64,000 nt of DNA from Leptoclinus maculatus (GCA_032191485.1 JAVDOI010000001.1:30489948-30553947); one strand, 5' to 3'. Positions 12,901 to 24,790 are shown, counted from the first letter of the stretch. Notes: generated by a model not told the origin, from the sequence alone. A program made the numbers and translations.

Positions 12901-14419
12901 CAGACCTCGCTGCTTTCAGATTGCTACCTGTGGGGTTGAGCACAGCTCTTTGTGCCTGCATATTGACATTTCTTGGTCTCTTTGCATTGTGAGACTCTTG
13001 AGGAGGGCTGATGACTCTTTTTACGGAGCCAGAACATCCTTCTTCCCACTTGGTTTTTCTTCCCTCCTCGGTCATGACTCTCCGTACACTCTGCCCTTTG
13101 GAGCGAGGACTACGACAGATGGGGGACAGTTGGCCGAGCTTCTCCAGGCTCGCCACCTCTCTGCTGGGCTGGGGGCTCGGCCGACCTGGATTTCTGGAAG
13201 GAGAAGGGGAATCAAGCCTGATCTGACTGCTGGGGGTCTCAGGCACAGAGAGAAGATCAGGCGAGGAGGGCAGGACGTTTTCAAGGTCCCCAAGGATACT
13301 CCTCTTTAGGGGGGAATGGGGTCTGAATGTGGAGGTTTCACCATCTTTGATCAGAGGTTCAGTGCCAGCGAATTTTTTGGAAGACGACAAGGCCTAAAAC
13401 AAACATAGTAAAATGAAAATGTTGATACATTACCTAAACATTAGTAGTAGTACACTGTTTATGTAAATGAGAGAAATACAATAGTGCACTGCAGCCCAAC
13501 AGAAAAGACGCAGAAGCAAAAAAGTGAATAGAAATGGAAAAGGTAAGAAAAGAGAGCAACTTAAAGAGGTGTGTAATGACTTTAAAGACAAAAGAAGAAT
13601 GTGCTGCCATTACAAGCAAAACAAAAAGCACAGAGACATTATACATGGTAGGTACTATATGTAATGTTTAATTAATTATGGTCTTAAAGGGACTATTATA
13701 GCAATTTAAAGTTATAAGTTATGTAATGTTCTTAACTTATGTTATTGTTGTTACCAGGTGAAATGAACAGTATATATGCATCTGGCAAATACATGCACAT
13801 TACTAATAATTATCTCTCAAATTCTTAATCTGTCGAAATGATCCATAATGACATTATGTTACAATATCAAGATGATATTTTGAAAATCCCGTCAAAAACA
13901 AGAAAATGCTGCAAAGACAGAAACAACTTAGTAAAAGAAAAAGTACCTTCTGGTGGTTTTGAGAGGAAAAGAAGGACGAGATGTTCTTCTGACCAGACAG
14001 GTCAGGTGCCTGACAGAAACCACAAAGAAAACATTTACCAGCATTTCACTGGTGCCATTTGTCTGTTGTCTAAGTTACAACAGAGCATCACATTTAACAT
14101 TTAATGTTTGTATATAAATGTATGTATATAAATGTATGAATATGTTGTTTTCTGGTATCATGTTCCCCTAATATATAATGATTAAACCAGACAAAGACTC
14201 AACTGAGTCAACCAGAGACTGCGGACATAATAAACTATCACAGGTGCCACATTTAACCGTTAACGTTAACCGTTAACGTTATACTGTCTCGTTCGAGGCT
14301 GGTTCGGTAACGTTAAGTGTTAAAATCCTCGTAATGTCGTTGCTACTGTTGTAGAAAAACAACAGCTATGTTAAACGTTCTGTACTCACCTTGGTTTTCT
14401 TCAGTTTGGTCCTGTTCAT
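3933..14419 (-). CDS. dna2: DNA replication ATP-dependent helicase/nuclease DNA2
   Basis: DNA2 cuts 5' flaps on Okazaki fragments and resects DNA ends in the nucleus and mitochondria. Exons (minus order): 14390-14419, 13947-14009, 12526-13393, 12045-12153, 11618-11767, 11222-11405, 10910-11058, 10128-10250, 9802-10036, 9553-9667, 9055-9211, 8653-8844, 8262-8519, 8011-8124, 7763-7872, 7416-7525, 7136-7264, 6747-6839, 6339-6532, 5568-5657, 5205-5418, 4920-5009, 4553-4738, 4263-4439, 3933-4031. All junctions keep phase and give 1412 residues; human DNA2 has about 1060, and the excess is a disordered N-terminal extension (1-320). Seen: RecB-type nuclease residues His484, Asp596, Glu622 and Lys624; Fe-S cysteines 457, 714, 717 and 723; Walker A GMPGTGKT (Lys982); DEAS (1089); GDHQQ (1113); VDKYQGRD (1297); NVAITRAK (1333). 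Weak points: the exon 9 acceptor could be 10036 or a nearby in-frame AG, its donor is a plain GT, and the last exon is inferred. Confidence 0.95.
5795..6274. mobile_element. Foldback MITE in dna2 intron 19
   Basis: The element begins AAAGGAATACTTCACC and ends with the near-perfect reverse complement of AAAGGAACACTTCACC. The similarity of the ends extends for roughly 45 bp. An internal inverted pair (about 5941-5972 against 6150-6184, sharing GGCCAGGTTTAACA and CTATATCAAAAC) makes most of the 480 bp a long imperfect hairpin. It has no coding capacity. It lies wholly within the intron between the exons at 6339-6532 and 5568-5657. I could not find a convincing target-site duplication, so the superfamily is open. 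Confidence 0.75.
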
Positions 14420-14790
14420 GGTGACAGATTAAACCACCACAGGTGCGTGTATTCATGCGCTCCTTCTTACCGACAGTCAGCTTGTCTACCAGAGGTAACG
14501 TTAAACGTGCCGTTTAGTAGCGATACCTTCTTAGCTGACCGAACAACCGGAGTTAACGACACAGCTATCCGAAGAGAGCTTATTTTGCTGCGTTTTGTAC
14601 GACTCTACATCTCCACAACCAGGAGATTGAGGACTTCTCTAATTTTCAGTTAAAACTACCGCACTATTTCAATGTTTGAAGCCATATTTTTGATGGTGTT
14701 TCCACTGTCTCTCCCAGTGTTCAATATGTGGCGCCAAAGTTTAGCTTCGCGCAACGGAAATGACATCAATGCACTTCCGCCAAAACAAGA
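14420..14790 (-). promoter_or_regulatory. dna2 5' region with two E2F-like sites
   Basis: On the minus strand, TTTGGCGCC (14738-14730) matches the E2F consensus TTTSGCGC. A second E2F-like site, TTTTGGCGGAA (14785-14775), lies just upstream; its 3' part also fits an ETS core. A CRE-like tgacatca is at 14761-14768. The sites are about 310-370 bp 5' of the ATG. E2F control is expected for a replication gene active in S phase. The transcription start is not visible, so this is inference from motifs. Confidence 0.5.
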
Positions 14791-16121
14791 AAAGTAAAAG
14801 TGTGAGATGAAAGCGGCTGAAAGCTACAGAAAAAAAAGTAGCCCTGAGTGATAATAATGTATCCAACATTATTCCTTTCTACCTCGTACAGTTTTAGGGA
14901 TAGTTTGGAAACTATTTGTAATTCGGGGAAAGCAGTCATAAAATAGTCAATCAAGGCCAGTACATATTTCTATATTATTGTTATTATTTAATGTTGTCAG
15001 AAAATGATGCAGTGATACCTTTTAATACCTTTTTTTGTTATTCTTGATGTGGCCTGTACATAGTTGAACTCTGCATGGAGATAAAGCTATTTAATGATGA
15101 TGATGTAGTACATATTTAAAGAGCTATTGTTTTGATTTGATGTTTTGATAACATCATAATAAACTGACAGAGTGACTTTCCTTCAAGCCAACATCACTTC
15201 AGTCTTTGAGGTTGTGAAGCAGCAGAAAATTTAGCAGTATTTCCAACTGATCTAAAATTTTCCCCACCAATCAGCCCTCTCCTTACAGTCGTCACGCAAC
15301 ATCTGCTCTTTGAAGCATGGTTTTCAAATACATTTTACAGCTAACTCTACCTAGCTTTTGAATATCCATCCCTCAACTAAGAGCTTTTGTTTTGCCTTTG
15401 TGAATTAGGATCAATTAACATGATTGCATGCTCTTTTCTCAACTGCAAACGTTTTCCATCTACAGCCTGTAAACTATTGCACCATCAGTTTGCCCAGTGA
15501 TTACAGGTATGCACCATAAAACCATTATTTTTCTTCTGGTTTCATTGAATAGAAACTATTTAGGATCACATCAATTCAAATTTACATAAATTAACATCTA
15601 GTAGGATACAGGAAAGAGAATAACCCAAACATTGTTAAACAGCCACACTCAAAGACATTGACACTAGCATTATAGCAGATAAGTAATGCTACTCCAACAT
15701 GATGAGCATGAGGAAGTTATTGCATATTCATAAAATTATGTGTTATGCTGTTTAGGCTTAATATACACTGTTTACTAAGGGGCCGTGCCTATAGTTGGGA
15801 CTCCTAAAATCTAGACCTCTGTCATGTAATGTGATACAAATGTTGATATGTACTACTTTGGGGGGGGGGGGGGGGGGGGGGGTCTGGAAAAGTAGTACTC
15901 TTTGTACTACTGTGAAAATGTTGATAACTTTGGATGACCCCTAACCTTATTACCATGAGCAGGTTGTTGGGTTGCAGGTTGTCTTTGTCTTTGTTGGAGT
16001 CAAAAATCTAAATTACTAATTATAATATGTGTGCTCACAATTCTGGTGTCCTCACTTGAACTTTATGGCCTGTTCCACATGTGAATGTGTGTGTGTGAAC
16101 TTACTACATTAGGTTCTACAG
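14791..16121. other. Spacer upstream of dna2, with a G homopolymer
   Basis: AT-rich sequence without recognisable genes. It contains a run of 23 G at 15860-15882, a potential quadruplex-forming tract. No other structure is supported. Confidence 0.5.
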
Positions 16122-16501
16122 TGTGTCTGGGAAAGAAAGCGTTCTCAGCATGTAAATGATAATAAGGAAGATAGACACAGAGTTGTTTTGAGAAAGTAAC
16201 CTTTGTGCCAGAACAGATGCTGAAGTTCCCAGACTACATTTTGTGTGTGTGTCACCTTCTGGTGACGAAGACCTCATTGTAAACCAATCCTGTGCCAGCC
16301 ATTGCATGTTGTTTACTCAGTATAAATATCAGAAGCTCAGAGTCAGAACTCCGAGCGGCCTTGATGTAAATATCCTGTATGTGGATGATCCAAGAGACAG
16401 AGTTGATCCACAGTGGATCAACTCTGTCTCCTTCTTTGCGCAAAGAATAAATGTCCTGTGATTAATGATTTTCCATCGGTCTCGAGTGAATTTTTCTAAC
16501 A
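16122..16501 (+). mobile_element. Possible solo LTR of a retroelement
   Basis: A TG...CA interval contains a TATA box (tataaatatc, 16321-16330). About 120 bp downstream is AATAAA (16446-16451), followed by a short GT/T-rich stretch and an end in TCTAACA (16501). That order (promoter, R, polyadenylation signal, CA end) is the layout of an LTR. The 37-bp palindrome at 16394-16430 lies in the would-be R region. I found no matching target-site duplication and no internal retroviral coding sequence, so the boundaries and the identity are tentative. Confidence 0.35.
16394..16430. repeat. Perfect 37-nt palindrome (18-bp arms, 1-nt centre)
   Basis: The left arm GAGACAGAGTTGATCCAC is followed by a single A and then its exact reverse complement. 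It is not a simple-sequence repeat. It lies between the TATA-like and AATAAA motifs of the possible LTR, so a transcript would form an 18-bp hairpin. Confidence 0.85.
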
Positions 16502-17966
16502 GTCTTGTATCAAAATAAATCAATCATATCTAAGGTGCTGTAGTTAGGTCGGCCTTTTCCTGCTCAGGTTCCACAGTTCTGGTCGAAATTTGTAGCTCAC
16601 TTCTTGTTTTTAACGTGAACATTGATGGTGTGAGCCATGTGAATTGCAGTTCCACATTTCATTGACCTTTGGATCCACATGTTGTAATACTGGCTCCTCC
16701 TAAAACCTATATGGCCACATTGACAGTTAATCTTAACTAAACAAAGACATGTTATAGATTTATTTTGGTAATGTTTTTTTATTATTATTTCGAAGCAGCA
16801 GCAATTTAAAGGATTAATTTAATTCCTTTGCTTGTAATCAACTTCACAAACACGTACAAACAATGTTACCTTGCCTTACGTACAAGAACGTGAAAAAGAT
16901 GCAATTCAGCTATCTAAAATGTTTCTAGGTGGAAAAGGTAAATCTGGACTTTAAATTTAGTTCTCAAGTGCAGAACAACTTCTGGCCAACATTTGCTTTG
17001 GTATCATTTCCTTATGAGTAAAAAAAAAAAAAAGTTATTTATTACAGTGAAATCTCAAGTACTTAATTTGATCCGTCTTCCAAGAATGTTCCCTGGAGCA
17101 AACTCACTACTCTTGAGACAAACCAAAGTCAGACAATATTTCACTAGCAGAGTACTCTACTTAACTTTGACTAACTTAGGTTAGAATATGATTTTGAAAT
17201 CAACATATTACAAAGATAATATGGCATTTCCTTCACCTGTAACACTACAAGATGGCACTTCATTAAGTTTTCTCCACTGGAAGGGAATCCCTGAGGGAAC
17301 TTCATCATGATTTATCGGCATTCCAAGAGGGGCACTTTTGTTGCATTTCTTTTGAGTCCACCAGTGGATCACTAACAAGTACTGCGTAGCCACAGCCTGA
17401 TGTGTCCCATTCATCTGTGCGGTACACCTCCATTGTTGTCCAAAAACCTGAAAACACACCAGTGAGCCACACTATTGCACTGGGTGACATGTTCCTCCAT
17501 TACCATGAACATGGGCACTGAGTCAATCCCACGTAATGCTGGAAATACTTACTAGAGCACCAGATCAACATCTGAAATAATCAACAAATACATCGCTGTC
17601 TGAGTAGTATTTTCTAAAATCTACAATGGCCTGGTGTTTTAGGAAATTATCGAGCCTTTAAAAAAAAATTAAACTTCCTATGTGTAACTGGCCTTAACAT
17701 CTTCACTAAGATTCAACACATTTCTTCAGAGAACCTTGAAAAGAAATTTGAGAACCTCACTTAACACAAATGTTTTGTCACTTGGAGAAACATTTACATT
17801 TACAACATTTCTATTTTACAGTACAAAACTATATACTAACATAGATAAAATGAGTTTACACAAAAACGTTTTATTTTACATAATTTCCTCTTCTAATGTG
17901 AGTCCTCGTCCACTCTACCTGGGATATTATCAAGTAAATACCATGGGAACTAATAATTTCTCCAGT
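16502..17966. other. 3' flank of the zinc-finger gene; no gene recognised
   Basis: This stretch follows the zinc-finger stop codon in the direction of transcription and includes its 3' untranslated region. A minus-strand AATAAA near 17867-17872 is a fitting polyadenylation signal. A stretch at 17208-17490 has short overlapping open frames but no family I recognise. The remainder shows nothing. Confidence 0.4.
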
Positions 17967-20037
17967 CTACAGATTCTCTCCTGCATGAGTCTTCATATGA
18001 ATAAGTAAATGGGAGCGTCGAATGAATTTTTTCCCACAAGCGGGGCAACTATATGGCCTCTCCCCCGAATGAGTCTTCATGTGGCGCGTTAAATTAGACT
18101 GAGCGCTGAATTTCATTTTGCATACAGTGCAAATGTAAGGTTTCTCACCGGTGTGAATTATTGTGTGCTTGATGAGATCCGCTTTCTCTCTAAAACTTTT
18201 ACCACAGTCAGTGCAGCTGTGAGGTTTCTCTCCCGTGTGGATTCGTATGTGGGCGTTCATGTTTCCAACTTGTGTGAAGCCTCTGCCACAGAAACTACAT
18301 GTGTGCGGTTTCTGTCCGGAGTGAGAATTCATGTGAGTCTGTAGATAAGAGCGCTGGATGAAGCTTTTACCACAAACACCGCACCTGTAAGGCTTCTCTC
18401 CTGTGTGTGTCTTCATGTGGCGAGTTAGAATGGATTTAATCCTGAAATTCTTGTTGCAAACGCTGCAGGTGTACGGTCTGTCTGCTGATTCATCAGCTTG
18501 CTGGGGTTTCTTCCTGTTTACACCCGAGTGAAATCCTCCACAGTCTCCCCCTTCATCGTCACTAACTTCACTCATCTGACAGTCACTGGTTGGCTCTGAT
18601 GCATCACAGCCTTCTTTATCAGGTTCTGATTTCAACTGTTCACATGAGCTGCTGGGCACATGGTCTCCTTTATTTTCAACCTCTAGGTTTTGATGTGGGA
18701 ACCGTCTTCCATCGTCATCCTTCCTTTGCACATAAATTATATTGAACATAGAGTCTTTTGTATCAGCTTCCTCCTGCTGATTTTCACCTGCCTGAGCAGT
18801 CCACGGTTCCTCCTCCTGCTCCTCTTTAATCTGCGGGGGTTCCTGGTCATCCTCACACAGGTCAGACTTCTTCTGAAAGTGACACTGCTCAGAGGGAGGG
18901 GCCTCTTCCTGGACAGAGAGCTGCACTGGGGCTGGACGGTATCACACACGAGAAAAAAAACAAAAAAGCTTTAGTTTTATCAGTTATTTTGATTTGTAAA
19001 TATTCAGCAGAGAGCTAGACAAGACAGGCAGAGCAGGACAATGTGTTCCAGCATATAAACCTCTTATAACTGTGCATGGTTATGTTATGATGTGCAGTCT
19101 GCTCATTAAAAGACGAGGAACAGCAACAAAACAACTACAGTCTTTCTTTCCAAGACAAAAACAGGTGCAATGGTGCTTGTTTTTTAATGGCTGCCTGTTT
19201 GTGAAATAGAAGGGTCTTCTTTGTGGAGATGTCCTTGCAAACAAAAGGGTAAAACAAATATAAACAATGTAGTTTGACTTACAAATTAAATTATGTCTAA
19301 AATTAGTTTAGAGTCAATAAGCCAGCTTCATTTCACATATAGTCACCATCAATTATAAATAATCAGATAAGCAGCACAGGCAACACATTGTGTACTATTA
19401 ATCATATTTTGGGCATGCACTATTAATCATATTTTGGGCACGAAGACGTGGACTTGTTATATGAGCCATATAATGGACTTAGGACAGGACCACCTTATAA
19501 TGAAAGACATCTATTTTTAATATTAGAGTAGCAAATAAACTGTTCCCATTGACTTTAACTCCATCCATCCCTCTTTATTCTCCGACCTGACAGGAAAGAG
19601 GTTGCAATGAGGTAAGTAAGAGGTGGAAAGGTTTTCAGCTCCTGTTGCCTAAGGACCAACAACACCGTTGTGTGGTACATTTTACCAGTGACAGCCATTT
19701 TGCATCCCCCCCCCCCCTCTCCTCCAGGGATGCAAAATGGCGCTACTTGCTGTCCCCTGTAAAGCATATTTAAGGAGTGGCCCAGCTGATTGAAGGACTC
19801 AGTACATCTCAACAGACGCTACTCTGATTAAATCAGGAGTCAGGACCCCTGAGTGTGTCCTGCCGTTAACGTTAACTTACCTTTGCACGCCGCCAGCCTG
19901 CTTCGTTGTTGGTCCACCTGCTGAAAAACGATCTCCTCATAGTCTTTAATAGTTGTCTCAAAGATGCTGAATATTTCCTCAGCGGCGGCTTTCAGTCGCT
20001 CATTCACCAGAGCTTTTAGTTGATCTGTTTTGAACAT
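17967..20037 (-). CDS. Six-finger C2H2 zinc-finger protein
   Basis: There are two coding exons, 19881-20037 and 17967-18931, joined in phase 1 (AAAG|gtaagt to gtccag|CCCC), giving 373 residues. Exon 1 (MFKTDQLKALVNERLKAAAE...) is the helical N-terminus common in teleost zinc-finger genes. Residues 54-205 are acidic and disordered and contain two psi-K-x-E sumoylation-like motifs (IKEE and LKSE). Six C2H2 fingers run from about 206 to 370, joined by TGEKP-type linkers (variants SGQKP and SGERP). Helix residues at -1, 3 and 6 are: I,I,R; Q,Y,T; Q,N,A; E,D,K; A,N,R; R,H,I. All zinc ligands are intact, so it looks functional. It is likely a nuclear sequence-specific DNA-binding regulator. The family is too expanded in fish for a one-to-one name. 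Confidence 0.9.
19694..19741. repeat. 15-bp inverted repeat around a C/T-rich loop in the zinc-finger gene intron
   Basis: GCCATTTTGCATCCC at 19694-19708 is the exact reverse complement of 19727-19741. The 18-nt loop is a C run followed by tctcctcca. It lies in the single intron (18932-19880) of the zinc-finger gene. Confidence 0.75.
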
Positions 20038-20116
20038 TTCCGCGGGTGACAGAGGATCTCCAGTCTGTTTCCTGACGGGCTGACAGAAGACTGGCTGCTC
20101 ACTGGGTTGCCAGATA

Positions 20117-20124
20117 TCGCGAGA
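20117..20124. promoter_or_regulatory. TCTCGCGA promoter-type motif
   Basis: On the minus strand TCTCGCGA lies about 80 bp 5' of the zinc-finger ATG. It matches most of the TCTCGCGAGA element found at vertebrate CpG promoters. It could mark the core promoter of the zinc-finger gene; this rests on a motif match only. Confidence 0.35.
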
Positions 20125-21284
20125 GAAACAAGCAATCTAAAATTAGAAGACAGTCACTGATAGACTTACCCTTCTGTCTTTGGAACAAATACGGGTTTAA
20201 AAGCTTAAATAAATACATTTACTAATCAAGCATCTTTTTTTTAGATATTTAAATGAATTACATTAATATAAAAGTGTGTGAGATATGTGTAGAAATAATG
20301 TGTTTTAATGTACCAGAAAAGCAGATAGACTTCATGATGTATTTTGGTACATGGACTGACAATTACCCTATTCAAACATTAATTTGTAACTAATAAAATG
20401 ATGGGCTGTGAGGATGACAAGTAACACTACGGAAAAGCATAACAAACGGACATGGCAACACTGGCTGCTGAGGCACACAATGGCCCCAGTCCCTCTGCGT
20501 GATAGAGCTTTACTGCCACCCACTGGCCATGAAACAGGACACGGAAACAAGACCTCAGGAATGAACAATTTCAAATAACTATTTGTGAGCCATGAAACAG
20601 GGATTCTAGCCATTCGCGTTATTTGGATATTTACATTGCATTTTAAATGAAAAAAGTTTAAAAAACAGAAACTGGAACACATTCAGGACTGTTTTATGTT
20701 TTAAAACTGCTTACTTATAAACAGATGCACAGCAGTTGTTGACAAGGAGATGACAAGCCAACGCTGATATAATTGTGATTATATTTGCTTCAGTCAGAGC
20801 TGCAGCCAGAAAGTGCGGATACTATATCAGATTTGTCAGGATAAATGCTGTTAAAAAAACAAGGTAGGATTAACAATAGCTCTCACTTTCAGTAACTGGA
20901 TACATGTCTAAGTCTTTGTTACAGAATTCATTTTTAGGTGTTCTTCATTTGTCTCTTCATGTTCTGAAAAAAACTTTCTTCCATAAATCCATGCTAAAAA
21001 CAATGTCAAAGATATTTTACAGACAAATTATTATTAATGATTAATTACATATAATTGATTCATGCTTCTTTATTGTATTATTATTACGATAATATTTCAT
21101 TGTATTCTATTTTTGTAAACTTTATTTTTTTACTATGTTTTTCTTTTAGCTTGTTCTCTTGGGTCTCAGGCAGGCTTTTGAAAAATACCAGAGATACCGT
21201 TCATGGCTTATTGTTAGTTTAGACGTGAGGATTTAGGTCCTCTGTTTCAATGTGGTCAGTCAGACAATAACATACCAGTGGGGG

Positions 21285-21437
<153 letters not shown>

Positions 21438-23689
21438 GTAGCAGAGGAGAGGTAAGGTCATACATCATGTAAACTTTACAGGCCAACGTGACAGATGCTT
21501 CCATACCAGCTTGTTCTGCACAGACCCCACACCTCCATCTATCTACTCTTAAAGTCCAGCTGAAATTTTAATATTTCCACAGTAATATAGAGTTTTGGTA
21601 TCTGGTCTGTGTCCTCAGCTGTTAGCCAAACGGAAAATGGTTTCATAAAGAGGATATGCTCACAGGTGGCTCTCTTGTAAATATTTCTGGTACGTGCACA
21701 TTCTGACACTGTGTCCTGTCTGTTTACACTGTATAAGCAAGTGCAAAAGAGTTCTCAGAAAGAAAGTCAGACTAAAAATAAAGAAGATAGTACTTCAGGG
21801 TTGCATCATCTTTTAGATAGAATCAGTAACTTTTTGGGAACCTAGATATAAACAAAACAAAAATTAAATAAAGTAGGTCTACTGTAAGAATAACTCTTGA
21901 TGAAATGAAGTATACCTGATTGCTCTGTCTCTGTAATACCATCACTACCAAAACACTGTGACATTACTTGTAAACTACAGTTACCAGAGCATTTTTTTGT
22001 ATTGCCTCTCTGTCTCCCTGCAGGTCCAGCTGCCACTCAAACATGCAGAGCAGTAACATAAGGATTTTATTTGCTTTCATGCTTCCTACAAGTTTGTTAT
22101 ATTATTGTTAACATGAGAAAGACAAAAAGACACATTTTGGTATCATTCATTTGTTAAGCATTTCAAGTTGTCAATCTCTGCACACAAGGAATCATTATGG
22201 ATACTAAGAAGGACTGATGTATCAGATTTATTTTTTAGTTCAGATCAGTTGTTCAATTACAGTTCCAATATATAGTTCCATATATTACTGTGGAATTGAT
22301 AGCAGCTCACACGTCCCATAAAAATTAGATTCAGCCGTGGTAATTTGATTCTGCAGCTACGTTAGATTTTAGCCAAAGAGCTGTAATTGTTCTCTCATTG
22401 TACCACAGAATATCAATCTTCCAAAATGTATCAATACAAGTGATATCATAGAGTATCACTGAACGCTATTACATGACTGTAAAAGTGTTACTCCAAAAAA
22501 ATAAAAGGTTAGTCAATTTAGCAACATTGAAGCCTAATTTAGGTCCAGCTCTAAAAACAGCAAATATATCACCATCTCCTATTTTCCACAATTTTACTAA
22601 TAAATGATTGGATACTAACAGCAAAACGGTACACAATGCAGTAGTTTATAGTGTATGATATAACACTTGACTTGTTTGTAGCAGATGAGTAACTGTGCTC
22701 TGATGAGGTGACTCAGCTGGCAACATTGAGAGGAACTTATCATCAATGGTGCTAACATGCATGTCATAGAGACACTAATGATCAGCTTGTTGTTTGTCTT
22801 TGTCTCAGATGTCTTAAATTACTTAATGTACATTTTAAAGAAATGCTCATTATCTATTTTATTTCTAAGGCTCCAATCACAGCAAACACTGCAGATGAAA
22901 TCTATTTGCTGTTTTTGGTATTTCAATGTAAATACTGACTGTACAACTAAGATAATTAAACGTGACGAGAAAAGAACAGCATCATGGTTTGACACAGTTA
23001 AATCATACTTGCGTACTTTTTGAAGTAACAGTACTAATGTAGAGTTTGACTTTTAGGTCACACATTTTAAATCTCTTAATCAGAATTTGCTGCAAAGCTG
23101 TCACTGCTGCTGAAACTTTTATCTTGTCAAATAATGGTAGCAGTAGCACAAGTCTCTGCTACAAGCTGGCTTTAAACCTCCTCATGCATTAATCAACGAG
23201 CTGCAGCCGTATTGAATGGTGAGGATAACAGTCAGTGAACTCTGGCGTCAACTGCGTATTTACACATTCTCATCCAGTCACTCCACGGACTCATTCGTGC
23301 ACTTTTATCACTTGTTCATACGGTTTCATTACATCTTTGTTACAGACCGTAAACATTTCTCTGCCTCCACAACACTTTTTTACAAAGGTCAAAGCCAAAT
23401 CTAGAGAAGGAAAGAAAGAAACGAGGGATGCATGGAGGAGAGAAAAGGACAGAGAGATAATTGGATAATAGGCTCATTGGCATCATACATTTAACAAAGC
23501 CTGATTAAATTGACCTTTGGATCTGTTTCTACATATCAATGTCAAGCTATTTAATCTGCACAGTCGTGTAGCTAATTAAGAACTCCATTAAGTTCATCAA
23601 AGAGTTTCACAGGCACAGGCTCCACGAGACGATTCAACTTTTTGTATTCAGCTTACAAAGAAAACAGCTTTTAGTTTTTACTTAAATTA

Positions 23690-23755
23690 TTAAAGGTACA
23701 GTGTGTAGCATTTGGGGAGATCCATTGGCAGAAATTGAATACAACATTCTTAAGT
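23690..23755. mobile_element. Left-end fragment of a TTAA-ended short element
   Basis: TTAAAGGTACAGTGTGTAGC followed by 'ttggggagatccattggcagaaatt' resembles the left end of the complete element at 60223-60519 (TTAAAGGATCAGTGT...gatcttttggcagaaat). No matching right end follows, so this is a truncated copy. Confidence 0.6.
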
Positions 23756-24278
23756 AGGTTTGGTTTTAGTCCTGTCTCGCCATGCTGTTTTATGACACAT
23801 GAAACACACAAATACACAAAAAACAATAGAAAAGATCATTTGAAATGTTTTTGATGTGTGTACGCAACTACATATGCATGCAGCAGCAGATTATTCATTT
23901 TACAAAACGTTATATAGAAAGTGATTATTGCATGTATTATGCAACCTACATCAGAGTATATGTCACAGAAATGATTTAAATGCTTCAATAGACTTTATGT
24001 TTTGCCATTTTGGCACTGTGTATTATCAAGGACACAAAATAAAGTTAAAGCAATTCCAGTAATGCGATATAAAACTATACAGATTCAATACACACACATG
24101 TATAGAATAGCTAAAAATACAACAGTGCTAGTTCTCATCTACATCACACCTTACGTTGTCTCTCGTAAAAGAGAATGTTTTTGCATTCCTGATCCGTCCC
24201 TCCATCCTTCTATTCAAGCATCCCAGTAAGCCCCGACAGTGTGGCAGTGAACCAGTATGGAAGACACCGGGACCTGAA

Positions 24279-24790
24279 ACTACATTACATTACATTACAT
24301 TACAGTTATTTAGCAGACGCTTTTATCCAAAGCGACTTACAGTAAGTGTATTCAACATAGGTATTCAAGAGAACTACTAATCACCAGAAGTCATAAGTAC
24401 ATCACCTTTTCCAAACAAGCATCTGAGCATAAACCAGAGCAAATGTCCAGCGCAGAAACAAACGAATGTAATAAGTGCCACAAACTAATATGAATACAAT
24501 AAGTGCAACAAGCTAATACTAATACAATAAGTGCTAAGTGGAAGTCTCAGGGTAGTACTTCTTGAAGAGGTAAGTTTTCAGCCTGCGCCAAAAGATGGGC
24601 AGCGACTCTGCTGTCCTGACGTCAGTGGGGAGATCATTCCACCACTGTGGGGCCAGGACAGAAAACAGCCGTGACCGGGTCGAACGGCCACAGGGACCTC
24701 TGAGCGACGGGGCAACCAATCGCCCCGAGGCAGCAGAGCGAAGTGGTCGGGCGGGGGTGTAGGGCTTGACCAGGGCTTGGAGATAGGAAG
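24279..24790 (-). mobile_element. 5'-truncated L2-type LINE, 3' end
   Basis: On the minus strand one frame from about 24788 to the stop at 24534 encodes the C-terminal tail of a LINE open frame (LFSVLAPQWWNDLPTDV...KTYLFKKYY). It is followed by a 3' untranslated region ending in GTCGCTTTGGATAAAAGCGT and a (TGTAA)n tail at 24279-24303. This tail, shared by fish L2 elements and the SINEs that parasitise them, identifies the family. The reverse transcriptase and endonuclease are missing, and the copy cannot move on its own. Confidence 0.85.

Noticed and set aside
12875..13309. 144-codon plus-strand open frame
   Set aside because: It is the shadow of dna2 exon 3, which is in phase with its neighbours on the minus strand.
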